A DNA stretch of 64,000 nucleotides, from contig CM075760.1 of assembly GCA_037974335.1 (NCBI GenBank), forward strand, positions 28,348,402 through 28,412,401. The letters run 5' to 3'. The notes under the pieces were generated by a model. It was given only the letters and a program-made list of their open reading frames with translations. It did no database searches and had not been told where the DNA came from. Of the stretch, positions 31,651 to 43,189 are shown piece after piece; the first letter of the stretch is position 1; each line of letters starts with the position of its first letter. Source of the DNA: Prionace glauca. Its lineage: Eukaryota; Chordata; Chondrichthyes; Carcharhiniformes; Carcharhinidae. Made by a program: the position numbers and the translations under genes.

Positions 31651-32329
31651 AGCACAGAGGTAACGTCTCTGCGAAAGTAATTCCGAGGGTAGGCAAATTT
31701 CTCAAGATATATATTCAAATCCAACTACAAAAGGTTCTAAAATGCAATTACAGTTTTGAATTTAAAGATCGTTTCCGTAATTGCGGCCATGACAAGAAAT
31801 ATATCAGATTCTCTAACATTCTGCCGAAAGGAAAACCTTCCATCATTCCCCAGTTTAGCCCAGAGGTGACTCCAGGCGCACACTTGTTTGGCGATTACGT
31901 GCCTTCTATGATGTCTAGAAAACCAGTAAATTCAATGTATTAGTGATTGCCAATATCCAGCTGGCCTTACCAGCTGGATATACAGCTCACCAAAGAATAA
32001 GAAACCGCAACTGAAATCAGCATTTCACAACACCTGCAATAGCAAAGGTCGTCCAGGAGATGGCAGTGAAACTGTGCTTTTTGGTACGACACGACACAGA
32101 TGATCATCTCAGTTATTTCTGTAGTAGAAATGGTCAGTCTTTGTCCATCCTAAACGTGACCCAGTTTCTCTGACACGAAATGATATTTCTGATTATCTGG
32201 CAATAATTCCCAGTTGATTCTGCACTCAGTAAAATCCCAGTTGTTACAATACTGCACCAAGCCTCATTGCCCCATTCATTCTGACAGTTATGACAGCACG
32301 GAATTAATTCTCGCCTAATGTCATGAAAC
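31651..32329. other. Intergenic, nothing recognised
   Basis: A local inverted pair CCAGCTGG...CCAGCTGG lies at 31958-31978. No gene was seen. Confidence 0.4.
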
Positions 32330-32904
32330 TCCATATCTCCGCTGTTACTTCACTGGACCCTCTCACTCCTGATAATGCACCGGGACATGTTACTGTTTGC
32401 ATTACACCAGGCTCTGTCTCAGTTATTACATTGTTGGAACCTTCCACTTATAAAGAAACATGGACAGCCTCTCAATCACTGCTGCACTAGTCCGCCTCCC
32501 TGTTTATATTGAATAATATCCTGTCTCTAATTATTCTGTTACATGAATTATTTATTTCTGCAATTGCCCCGTCAAAGTTTACATCGACCTAAAGGTTTGG
32601 TTTGGAATTACTGCATCGGATTTGTCTCAGTTTATATGTTACAATGGCCAGAATCAGACAAAATTACACGAGGGGACAGTTTTATTGCGCTGTCTCCATA
32701 ATTAATGCGCCACATTATACCTTTGTTCACTTTACACATTATCATTTCTCAAATTTTGTTTTACTCTGTATTGTCTCACTTGTTATTCCACTGGGCCACA
32801 TCTCTGTTTATGTCACACCAGATCATGTCCCTATTTTCTGATAGCGCTGATACGCTGGAAGCAGTCTCAGTTTAAATTACAGCGCACATTGTCTCTGCAT
32901 ATAT
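32330..32904 (+). repeat. Degenerate minisatellite (CTCTGTTTATATTAC-like)
   Basis: Many diverged units: CACTGGACCCTCTCACTCCT, CCAGGCTCTGTCTCAGTTAT, TTGTCTCAGTTTATATGTTA, CACATCTCTGTTTATGTCAC. Period is roughly 25-40 bp with no two units alike. Confidence 0.7.
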
Positions 32905-33625
32905 TAGGATAGACCATGTCTTTGTCAAAACTGAGTCTGGCATATCTCTGATTATATCAGAAAACACCACGCTGGTTAGAAATATACTGCATACTCTCTC
33001 TCAATAATGACTGAACTGGGCCCAGTCTGCATTCATATTAGTACAGGTGCTGTATCGATATCTTGTGCACTCGACTGTCTCCGTATCACTGCATAAAACC
33101 CGTCCCTTGTTTATATTACAACAGATCATATTAGTTGAATTGACCATGCAAAGTTGCCCGTTATTTTCCCTTAGAATATGTGGATTAGCCATGGTAACTG
33201 TGTGGGGCTAACGGGGATAGGGCAGAGGGGAGAAGCTGGGTGGGACACAGACTCGGTGGACAAGATTTGTGTTTCTGAACTGTAGGAATTCGATGGTTCT
33301 ATGTCCAAGAAACATCACAGACATTTGCGTGCTTATTTATTTCAAATATTCTATTTTCTAATACGCACCTTTGGAGAAATGATCTCTTTTAGCAATTCCC
33401 CTTCAGTTTTCCCAATCATAACCTTCAGCCCATCTCTGCCTTCCATGAATGCATGAAAACACCAGAGTTCATGTATTTCGCCTGAAGAGCATTTAATATG
33501 TACCTATTTATTGACAACCATACTGTTGTTTGCTCATGCGTTAAGCATGATTACAGCCTCACTGTTTTGTTCCTGGCGTTAACTTATCTGTCTTTAGAGA
33601 TCTGTTGGAAAATGGATAAATCACA
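32905..33625 (+). repeat. Third copy of the GPCR upstream flank (copy C)
   Basis: Colinear with 5860-6565 and 23630-24330, including the SINE fragment at 33130-33305. Homology stops at GAGATCTGTTGGAAAATGGATA (33598-33619), about 340 bp short of where the receptor ATG would be. No receptor exon follows. Confidence 0.9.
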
Positions 33626-34395
33626 TCTGGAATGACGAGGAGATTACGAAACTTGATCTTCTCAGTGTCTCAATAAACTTCCTGATGTACGACTCAATTG
33701 TGTGCTGATTTGTGAAAATGATGGTGAAAATGACCCTGGATATATAGCCGACAGGAGATAATTACACCTGTAATTCTCAGACTTCTTATTTCTACTGATG
33801 CAAAGGATTGAAACATCTGCCACTCTCCAGATAAGGAACAATATTTCAGTTTAACCGTTACCTTCACCAATTCCATGGTAACCATCTTAAATATTTTCTA
33901 CTGTGTATAGATTGTACAGTCTACCTAATGCGATGAATCAGGATCAGGTGCATCATAAGAGTGGCCAGACCTTATGTGATATAAACAGTGATATCACCTG
34001 GTGAACAAGGACTGCAGCGGTTCAAGATAGCAGCTCATCACCACATTGTCAGGGGCAATCAGAGAAGGGCAACAGATGTCAGTGCTGCCCACACTCTATA
34101 AATGATTAAACATAATGCTCCAACAACAGAAGAAGAATCTAATCTAATATAGACAGATATGTTCGCGCAATGATGACATAAACTGGCTGGGAGAATCACG
34201 TGAACCAACGTATGAGTTCTCTAGAGTAGGAGAGACAGAACATGATATAACATTTCAATAAACATTTTTTGTGCGTGTGATCATTCGAGAGAAAGTGATT
34301 TGACCAATAATGACAGGCAGGGGTCAAATGAAGCGAAATCTGATGCAGGTTCTAATTCACAATGGATTGGGTGACGGTTTCCAAAAATAATCATA
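33626..34395. other. Intergenic, nothing recognised
   Basis: No ORF or repeat family was identified. Confidence 0.4.
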
Positions 34396-34983
34396 GAGAA
34401 TTAAAACATTATAATTTGAATAACCGGCTTCAGTGTATCACTGACAGAGACAGCTGGGCCCGGAGTCAGACTGGGATCTGAGAATTAGAACATTACAATG
34501 TGAATGACTGGCCCCAGTGTATCACTGACAGAGACACTGGGCCCAGAGTCAGACTGGGATCTGAGAATTAGAACATTACAATGTGAATGACTGGCCCCAG
34601 TGTATCACTGACAGAGACAGCTGGGCCCGGAATCAGACTGGAACCTGAGAATTAGAACATTACAATGTGAATGACTGGCTCCAGTGTATCACTGACAGAG
34701 ACAGCTGAGCCCGGAGTCAGACTGGGACCTGAGAATTAGAACATTACAATGTGAATGACTGGCCGCAGTGTATCACTGACAGAGACAGCTGGGCCCGGAG
34801 TCAGACTGGGACCTGAGAATTAGAACATTACAATGTGAATGACTGGCCCCAGTGTATCACTGACAGAGACAGCTGGGCCCGGAGTCAGACTGGGACCTGA
34901 GAATTAGAACATTACAATGTGAATGACTGGCCCCAGTGTATCACTAACAGAGACAGCTGGGCCCGGAGTTAGACTGGGACCTG
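34396..34983 (+). repeat. 84-bp minisatellite, seven copies
   Basis: Units start at 34396, 34480, 34563, 34647, 34731, 34815 and 34899. Each begins GAGAATTAGAACATTACAAT and contains GTGTATCACTGACAGAGACA and CTGGGCCCGGAGTCAGACTG. The first unit is the most divergent, the later ones differ by a few bases, and unit 2 is one base short. Confidence 0.97.
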
Positions 34984-35294
34984 ATATAAGGAAGAAATCA
35001 TTTCTGGGGCCTGAGAGCAGGTTTCTTTGTCATGAGGAGTGAGGCAGGGATTTGTGTGGCAAACACGGATTGGAAACCCTACCACAACCGCAAGAGTGAC
35101 TGACTCCACCTGACTGAGGCTTGTATTCACGAGGACTGAAACGACGAACTATGAAACCCTCATCAGAGGGAGAAAAGCAGTGCAATAAATGTTAAGGATT
35201 ATTGTGTTTTTCCTAAAAAAAAACGTTTGATCCGATGCTAATCTGTTCAAAGTGATGTTTTGTAAATAGAATCGACTTTCGGAATGGTTTTGGC
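34984..35294. other. Intergenic, nothing recognised
   Basis: No recognisable element. Confidence 0.4.
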
Positions 35295-35298
35295 AATT

Positions 35299-35359
<61 letters not shown>

Positions 35360-35406
35360 CACACACACACAGAAACACACACACACGCACACACTCACAC
35401 ATACAA
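35295..35406 (+). repeat. (CA)n microsatellite with GAAA interruptions
   Basis: About 110 bp of alternating CA, with CACGCACAC and two ACAGAAACACAC interruptions. Confidence 0.98.
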
Positions 35407-36944
35407 CACACAGGTTCTGTCAAAAGATAAGATTAGCACAAGACGACAGTTGTATAAATATTCCATTTTATTCCATTTTAATGAAGGACAGGGAGAGACA
35501 CAAAAAGGATGCTGGGACACTGATATAGATGAACCTTAAAATTCTCCCATTCTCGAGAATCCTTCAAAACTTCATCCCATGAAGGATATATCGAATTTAT
35601 TTTCCAAAGTTTCTGTGAAATATAATTCCATCACCCTTCCACGCTGTTCATTCCAGTTCATCACAACTACTGTGTAAAAGTAAACACTTATCTTTCTGTC
35701 TCGCTGCTCAATAAAATAACTTTGTGCCCATTGGTTGCTGACCGTCCCCCAGTTGAAAGATTCTCCCTTTAATTAACCCAATCACAACTTCATGATTATG
35801 AACACTAATAAATGTGTTGAAAAGACTGGCAAGGAGATAGAGACAGCGGGAGAGTTACGAGAAAGCAAACCGGGGGGGCTGACAGATAAAAGCTGAGGAA
35901 CAAAAATAAATAGCAGATGGAGAGAAAATAATCAAACAATGAAAGATAACAGCTATCATTCCCTCCCTTCACAGATCCCGGGGGAGTTCAGTGACTGATC
36001 CACTGAGCATCCAGTTATGTCCGAGAATGGAAACTTTAACCAGATCACACCAGACTCATTAGTAAATGTCACCACAATGTGACCTGTCTGACTCTGCCCT
36101 GACTCTGTGGGCAGATATAAGCCGCACTGACAGATGGTCTCACCAGATTGTGGTCTCTGGATTTATTTTCTGCTCGGAAGTGAGATGTGCGGTTTGGAAC
36201 CGGCAGCAGAGAAACAGGAAGTTGTGTTACCTGAGAATGAAACAACCGGGGCCAGTTTGATGTTATCACCGTGAACAGTCTTCCTGCCTGTGAGGGTGAA
36301 CTCACTCTGAAAGCATCAAGAACAGTCACACAGATTGCTGCCGGTCTCAGCATTACAGTCACCCCCATTCCCATATTAATGAATCAAGAAAATGGCCATA
36401 TTTGGGGTTTAAACAGATTAATTGAAGGGAAGATGGACTGAAGGTTACCACTGAGGGAAAAGAGGGAAAATTAAAGCAACATTTTTTATTCACAGAGACA
36501 TTCCGAAATAGAAAGTTTAAGTGTGCTGGGTGTTGTGTGTGAGAAATAGAGGAGAGAGGTTAATTGAGTGAAATGGTTAAGTTCCTACAATGAATTTTCC
36601 TCTGCTGAGATTTTTGTGCTTTATTTTTTCAGTCACAAGGTGCCTTAAGGAAGAAGAAAGAAATAGTCTCGGAGTCAGATCCGTCTCCTGGGAACCTGTG
36701 TGAGTTAATGGAGACTGAGAGAGAGGAGAGAGGTTATCTGATTTAGGTTCAGTCTGAGACAGAGAAAGAGAGAAGTTCAGTGAATCATTTGAAAGATGCA
36801 TTGCCTTGGCAGCGGAATGACCAGCTGTACATCACACTCAAGAGCGTCCAGGGCCATTCATTAACTTTATTTATTGACTGAGACACAGAATGTGCAATAA
36901 ATACTGAATAAATTACAATATAATGCTTAAAATTAATAGCAATT
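35407..36944. other. Intergenic, no gene assigned
   Basis: The part 36080-36380 is GC-balanced and could be an exon relic; I cannot assign a family. 36640-36780 is purine-rich. Confidence 0.35.
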
Positions 36945-37140
36945 ATTTACACAGTCATTAGCACTGGTACCTCACACTGTTAGGGACACAGGTTCATTTA
37001 AGCCTTGTGTAACTGTGTGGTGTTTACACATTCACCCCGTATGTGCGTGGGTTTCCTCCAGGTTTACTGCTTTCTTCCTACAGTCCAAAGATGTACAGGT
37101 TAGTTGGAGTGGCCATGTTGAATTGTCCTTTAATGTCCAT
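36945..37140 (+). mobile_element. Degraded SINE, sense
   Basis: Head ACAGTCATTAGCACTGGTAC, then TTACACATTCACCCCGTATG, GTGCGTGGGTTTCCTCCAGG and CAGTCCAAAGATGTACAGGT. Confidence 0.8.
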
Positions 37141-37734
37141 TTGCAGTGCAATGTGGCATACATTCATTCTGTTCCTCAATCTCTTTTGAACAAGAGGATG
37201 TTACAAGTTTCATCCCAGGCTTTCAATAAAATATTCCAGGAAATGCGAGAGCAATTAAATACGATGAACAACACCCAGTAATTATTAACAAGACGAAACA
37301 CATTCTTCGAACCCCATTTCATTTTTAAAGCTAATTTCCATCTTTTCATCTCGTTCTGTCCTTTTTTTCCATCTGTCAAACGCATTTTATAGAAAACCAG
37401 TTACTGAGACAGTGTTGGCTTTATTATTAGTGTCCAATATAACACAAAGTAAGGCACGGATGTGTTCAGTAGTGCATGACACAGAGCCTGACACAATCAT
37501 ATCTGAGATGGAGCCCAATGTAACAGAAATGGCCTCTTGACTGAACAAGAACTCAGAAATGATGATTTGTAACATTTCTCACGGCATGTCATCAAATAAT
37601 AATAAATGGTTTGGTATGTTATGTCGTTTAAACAAATATAAGATCTATTGCAATAATGATTCAAATGAGTTGCATGCAGTAAATAAAGACACAAGGCCCA
37701 GTGTCTTGCTGTACATGTCTACAACAAATGTTTG
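37141..37734. other. Intergenic; minisatellite-like 3' half
   Basis: The stretch 37610-37720 shares AAACAAATATAAGATC, TGCAATAATGA and AAGACACAAGGCCCAGTGTC-type text with 38975-39050. Confidence 0.5.
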
Positions 37735-37880
37735 TGCGAGAGAGAGGGAGAATCAGAGAGAGAGGGAGGCAGGGGCAGAGGCGGGGGGAGAGAGAGAGAG
37801 ACAGAGAGGGAGAGAGAGGGAGGCAGGGGCAGAGGCGGGGGGGGGGGGGGAGAAAAAGACAGAGAGAGAGAGAGAGCCGT
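37735..37880 (+). repeat. GA-rich purine tract with a 37-bp-like tandem piece
   Basis: AGAGAGGGAGGCAGGGGCAG occurs twice (about 37757 and 37814), the second followed by a run of about 13 G. ORFs in this tract are artefacts. Confidence 0.92.
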
Positions 37881-37899
37881 AAACCATTCCACTGATGAA

Positions 37900-37985
37900 G
37901 AATAATCCACTGAGTGTTTCTCGCATTTTCTGTTCGGATCTCAGGCACCCACAGCATCTTGCTTTTGACCAACGAGATATTTGAA
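37900..37985 (+). repeat. Fragment of a dispersed shark repeat
   Basis: CCCACAGCATCTTGCTTTTG after TCTGTTCGGATCTCAGGCAC resembles the end of the repeat at 58785-58905 read in the other direction. Confidence 0.45.
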
Positions 37986-38649
37986 CAGGTGACTGAAAGG
38001 ATGGCCAATACAGGGACAGTTTTATGGATTGACTTAGACGAGGAAAGTGAAATAAGGAGAGTTAGGGAGGGAATTACAAAGCTTAGGCATAAGCAGATGA
38101 AGACATCCGAAAGTGAAAAATAATTTCGAAGGTAACAATACAAATTACAGAATATACATATATATATATATTCAAACATAACTTAACTGTCAACACTCGT
38201 TCTGCGACGATTTCGTTTTATTTCTCTCTGAAACAGATGAGTAATTAATGAGTGGATAGATATTTAACCTGTGGGAGGCCATCTGGCGATATTGCGAGTA
38301 CAGAATTCTGTCTCACACTGTCAGTGAATCTGTTGGATGCTTTAAATAAGACAGGTCAATCTTTATCTCTGAAGTCTATGTCAAATTGACACAGTGCAGT
38401 GCAATATTCAACTAATAAAATGTATCACAACGGTGGTTGCTTGAAGATATTGTAATGAGCACTGTACGATTATTCAGATATTGACCTGTCCCCGAATACC
38501 AGTGAATCACTGAGAAATTGTTCAAACTGAATATTACTCACACAATAACAGAGCAATTAGATATTTCTGGCAGCTACTTATCGAAATTAGTAAAACTGAA
38601 ACTTACTGCTCCAATCAAGAATGATTAGTGTCAGACAGGCACACCCATA
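37986..38649. other. Intergenic, nothing recognised
   Basis: A short (TA)n lies at 38155-38171. No gene was seen. Confidence 0.45.
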
Positions 38650-39605
38650 TTATATCGGAATTGATAATATCTCGGCAGGCAACATATTCATGGTCGTATG
38701 TTAGATTAACAGAGACAGATGTTGGTGTCATTCAAAGAGACAAATCCCGTGTAATACAAAAAAGAGATGAGATCTGATGAAATATGAACAGATCCGTGGT
38801 CTCCTGTCGTATTAATTGAGAGGACCTAATGCAGCATAAATAGAGAGATGGCCGAGGGTGGCATAACGAGAGGAAGAACCGAATGTAGTGTAAAAACAGA
38901 CAAGGCCTACTGTCATATAATTAAAGACTGGCTCTGGTACAACGCAAATAGGAGTAATGAATAAAATGGCATTTTATGTAAGGTAAACAAATATAAGATC
39001 CGTTGCAATAATGAATCATTTGAGTCACATTCAGTACATAAAGAGACATGTCCTAGGGCATTGTAATCAATCTTCTGTATACTGGCCCTCTTGTCAATGG
39101 GTAACAGTTTGTTTCTAATGAGTAAAACATTCTCATTCATCACTTTGAGCGTCTGTACTAAATCTCCCATAAACTGCTCAGTTCTAAGGGAACAAACCAC
39201 GTGTTCACCTGTTCTGATAGTGCAGCTTGTACATGATTAACGTCAAGCCCGATATGACCTTCTCTACCTCACCTATTCCCCCTTGTCATTTCATGAATTG
39301 ATGGAACTTTGACATGGATTCCCATGAATCATTCTCATTCTGTCAGAATAAGATTCAAGGCCAGGAGAAGACTTGCTTCTGACAGTTAAATGTCAGGCAA
39401 CATACACATGGTCATATGTTGAATTAACAGAGATGTATGTAAATATACAAATCCTGTGTAATATAAACAGAGATGGGATCAGATGTAATAGGATCAGATC
39501 CGTGATCTACTCTAGTACTAATAGAGAGGAACTAATGTAGCATAAATAGAGAGATGGCTCAGTGTACACAACGGGAGAAATAACCGAATGTAGCATAAAT
39601 TCATC
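38650..39605 (-). repeat. Tandem-duplicated degenerate minisatellite
   Basis: 38665-38900 and 39395-39605 are diverged copies of one block: GGCAACATATTCATGGTCGT versus GGCAACATACACATGGTCAT, then GCATAAATAGAGAGATGGC in both. Units read TATAAACAGAGATGGG-like, the complement of the CTGTTTATATTAC arrays. Between them (39060-39390) no repeat or gene is clear. Confidence 0.75.
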
Positions 39606-40049
39606 TGTAATGTATTCGTTTTATAAATGTATAATGTAATATTGGACATAGATCTCAGACTTTAGGCGCACTGAGTTAAATGTCTTCATGCCAAAACACA
39701 TCTGTGATCAGTTAAGAATGGAAACAACATTATTTCTTAGTCAAATTGTAACGTATTCAATTCCCACAAGATACCTCGCGATCCAACCTGTGACCCAGTA
39801 CTGAATGTTCAATTATTCCATTAATAAATGTGATGATATTTCAGTCTCGGGGTAGTGTAGTAATATCATTATTAAGCTAGTATTCCAGAAGCTTGGGACA
39901 GGAGTTCCAGTTCCACCCTGGCAGCTGGAGAATTTCAACTCAGTTACTTGATAAAGACATCCTGTGTATTTAAAGGTTTGAAGTTTATTTCTTCGACACA
40001 AATGGGTTTACATTCACACTGTAATGAAGTTACTGTGAAAATCATATAT
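39606..40049 (+). mobile_element. SINE-like pieces
   Basis: 39835-39965 resembles a repeat with GGTAGTGTAGTAATATCATT, ATTCCAGAAGCTTGGGACAG and CACCCTGGCAGCTGGAGAAT, also seen at 51245, 53340 and 60190. 39975-40045 is an antisense scrap of the tRNA-headed SINE (CACACTGTAATGAAGTTACT). The rest is featureless. Confidence 0.55.
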
Positions 40050-41095
40050 GGTTAAAGCTCATCTTTTTCTCGGATGTCTTTCAGGGGAGGAAATATTACT
40101 TCTTAGTTAAAAGCTACATAAAATTACCAGAAGAAGGAACAAGCCTGAGGTTTCAGAGATTTTTAAAATTCAACAAAAAAATCCAAATAATCGACGAGGG
40201 AAATAGAGAATGGGAGTAAAATTGCAGGGAACATAAAAAATAATTAGAAGCGTTTATATCAATATCTGAAGACAGAAGAATTGGTTAAGATAAATGTAAA
40301 TCCCTTAGAGCCCGAATCCAGGGAAATTATAATGGGGAATAAAGAAATATTGAATGAATAGAACACTAAGTTTGACATTACCTTCACACAAGTATCATCC
40401 CAGAAATGTTCGGGAACCAAGGGGGTAGTTGTAAGACGGTATTGAGGGAAACCAGTATTCGTAAAATCATTCTGGGGAAAATAATAGGGTGAAATTCTGG
40501 TTGGTCACTGGGGCCTGGTAATCCCAGAATATGGAAGGAAATGACCCAGGAAATGTTGGATACATTGCTGCCCATCTTCTAAAATTGAATACAGGCCGAA
40601 ACAGTTCCTACAGGTTAGAGGGTGACAAATGTAACCCCGATATATACAGAGAAAGGGAGAATAAAACTCATAAATTACAGACTGACTTCAGCATCAGTTA
40701 GAGATTGTTATCAAATCCATGATAGGAAAATATTTGGAAAGCATGGACGGAGTTTGATGAAACCAGTATGGGCTTAAGAAAGACATGTTTATCTTAACAA
40801 ACCTACTTGCATTTTTTAAGGGTGTAAATAATAGGTGGGGATGGGGGAAGTGGGGGTTCTTTCGGTTAGGGAGGGGGAGGGATGCAACCAGTTTACGTGG
40901 TGTATTTGCACCAGAAGATATTTCAGAAGGCTCTTCATAAAATATTGGTAGGCCCAATGAAAGCACTTGAGATGGGGAGTGATATGTTGGCCTCGGTATA
41001 GAATTCATTGACAGATAAGAAACAGAGAGTGGAAATAAATGGGTCTTCTTCCGAGTGACGGTCAGCTAACAGTGGGGTACCGCAGGGCCCCAAAT
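40050..41095 (+). mobile_element. Old CR1-like LINE, heavily mutated
   Basis: Traces include GGGTGACAAATGTAACCCCG, ACAGACTGACTTCAGCATCA, AATTCATTGACAGATAAGAA with ACAGAGAGTGGAAATAAATG (compare NRRQRVGVNG), and AGTGGGGTACCGCAGGGCCC (compare SGVPQGS). Confidence 0.8.
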
Positions 41096-41104
41096 GTTAA
41101 ATGT

Positions 41105-41345
41105 GTTCATTCGTCACAAATAAATTTATGTTAACACTGCAATGAAGTTACTGTGAAAATTCCCGTGTCGCCACATTCCAGCATCTGTTCGGGTTACACT
41201 GAGGGAGAATTTAGCACGGCCCAATGCACCCTAACCAGGGCGTCTTTTGGACGATGGGAGGAAAGCGGAACACCCGGAAGAAACCCATATAGACACGGGG
41301 AGAAAGTGCAGACTCTGTACAGACAGTGACCCATGCCAGGAATCT
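41105..41345 (-). mobile_element. SINE, antisense
   Basis: CACTGCAATGAAGTTACTGT, GTGTCGCCACATTCCAGCAT, GAGAATTTAGCACGGCCCAA, then GACACGGGGAGAAAGTGCAG and ACAGTGACCCATGCCAGGAA. The tRNA-like end at the right is partly lost. Confidence 0.88.
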
Positions 41346-41384
41346 CTCTTCCTTGAAGAAGGTCATTGTCTGACACTGTGTGGC

Positions 41385-42840
41385 GTGAATGTTACTCTCC
41401 CCTCCTCAACCAAAGCCTGAATGTGTTCTAAGTCTTGCTGCATATGGACACGGACTGCTCCAGTATCTGAGGAGTCGCTAATGTGCTGAACAGTGTGCAA
41501 TCATTAGTGAACATCCCACTTCTGACCTTCTAATGAAGGGTGAAGATTAGGCCACACTATCCTGAGGAGTTCCTGCAGCAATACCCTGGGACTGAGCTGA
41601 TTGGCTTTCAACAACCTCAACCACTTACTCTGTACTCGGTGTAACTGAAGCCAGTGGAATGTTTACCCCCGGATCCCCATTGACTGCAGATTGGCTCAGG
41701 GTTCTTGATGCCATCATCGGTCAAGTGTTGTGTTGATGTGGAGGGTGGGCACTCTCACCTCATTAAAACAGCTATTTCCACTATATTTGGACTAAGTTTA
41801 AATTACTTCTGGAACCGAGTGCTCCTAGTGGAACCCAGACTGAGCTTCATTGAGTAGATTATTATTATTATTATTACTGATCTGTTGATCCTCGATACTT
41901 TCTACTATTTTGATCGAGTGAGATCGCATTGGGCGATAATTGGCCGGGATATATTTGTCCTTCCTTTTGCGATAGAGCATGCCTGCTAATTTTCCACACT
42001 GTTGGGCATGTGATAGTGATGTAGCTATACTTTAATAGATTGGCCGGGGCGCAGCTCGCTCCAGAGCACAAATCATCATTATTATTGCTCAAATATTGTC
42101 AGGACCAATAATCCTGGCAGTGTCCAACCTCTTCAGCACAGGGTTAGGCCACAGATCAATCATGATCATATTGCATGGTGGAGCGGGCTCCCGGGCTCGA
42201 ATGGCCTACTCCTGTTCCAATCTTATCCTGTGAAAGGCATTGAGCTGCTTGGAAACTGGCATCTGTGATGCTGGGGACCTCAGGAGGAGGCCGAGATGGA
42301 AAATCCTCTCGGCACTTCTGGCGGAAGATTGTAGCAATTGTTTCAGTTTTGTTCTTCTCCATTTGCTGAGCTCTCACATCATTAAGAATTGAGGTTTTAT
42401 TTGAGGCTCCTGCTGCGGTTCATAGAACATAGGACATAGAACATAGAACATTACAGCACAAACAGGCCCTTCGGCCTTCGAGTTGTGCCGATCGCATCAA
42501 CCCCACCAATCTATAGACCTATCTATAACCCCCAATCCCATTAAACCCCATATACTCATCCAGAAGTCTTTTAAAAGACCCCAGCGAGTTCGCCTCCACC
42601 ACCGACGACGGCAGCCGATTCCAATCACTCACTACCCTCTGAGTGAAAAACTTACCCCTAACATCACCTCTGTACTTCCCTCCCCGCACCTTAAATCTAT
42701 GTCCTCTCGTAGCGACCATTTCAACCCGGGGAAATAGCCTCTGAGAGTCCACCCTATCTATTCATTGCTTTAATGTCCACCACCATTCAGAACTGTATGT
42801 GGTAGAACTCCAAAGTTAGATCCGACCTGGAAAAATTCAG
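41385..42840 (-). mobile_element. Old LINE of a second family, antisense
   Basis: It reads as the complement of a reverse transcriptase ORF. Minus-strand text near 41930-41960 resembles the KKQDKSNPANYRPISLLS-type motif in decayed form (GQIYPGQLSPNA). Plus-strand landmarks are GATAATTGGCCGGGATATAT, CTGGCATCTGTGATGCTGGG and GACCTCAGGAGGAGGCCGAG. It is split by a CR1-like piece (42421-42762) and by a 65-bp tail fragment at about 42155-42220. Confidence 0.75.
42421..42762 (-). mobile_element. CR1-like LINE 3' fragment (subfamily D)
   Basis: The C-terminal 77 residues (from MDSQRLFPRVEMVATRGHR) differ at only two positions from the LINE inside the receptor exon. The tail complement CATAGAACATTACAGCACAA lies at its left edge. 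It inserted into the older antisense LINE. Confidence 0.95.
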
Positions 42841-43189
42841 ATCAAGGTGATTGTGTGATGTATACATTGACATGTACTGGTGCAATACCAGTTTAAACAG
42901 CGTGCTATATGTTATAATATATTATAATCATGGACGGGGTCCATTCTAACATATATACATATGGAGGCCAATTCAAAATGAACAGATGCAGTGTCCAGTG
43001 TATTGCGGCAGTTCATGCTTCATGTTATGTAACCCAACAAGATTTATTTCCATCTGCTGGCAAAACATTGTAATTACAGTTAGTGTGAAAATATCATTGT
43101 CAGGTATGATCGATGGTATCAATGTAACAAGAATTCACATCCATTAATGTCATATCACATCCCCTTCTGCAAGGTGCCAAAATTTATGG
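42841..43189. other. AT-rich, nothing recognised
   Basis: No gene or named repeat. Confidence 0.4.

Noticed and set aside
34396-34983. Regular repeat array considered as a CRISPR-like structure
   Set aside because: Units are directly adjacent without spacers and the DNA is vertebrate; it is a minisatellite.
36000-36400. GC-balanced stretch considered as an exon
   Set aside because: Frames are short on both strands and no family resemblance was seen.
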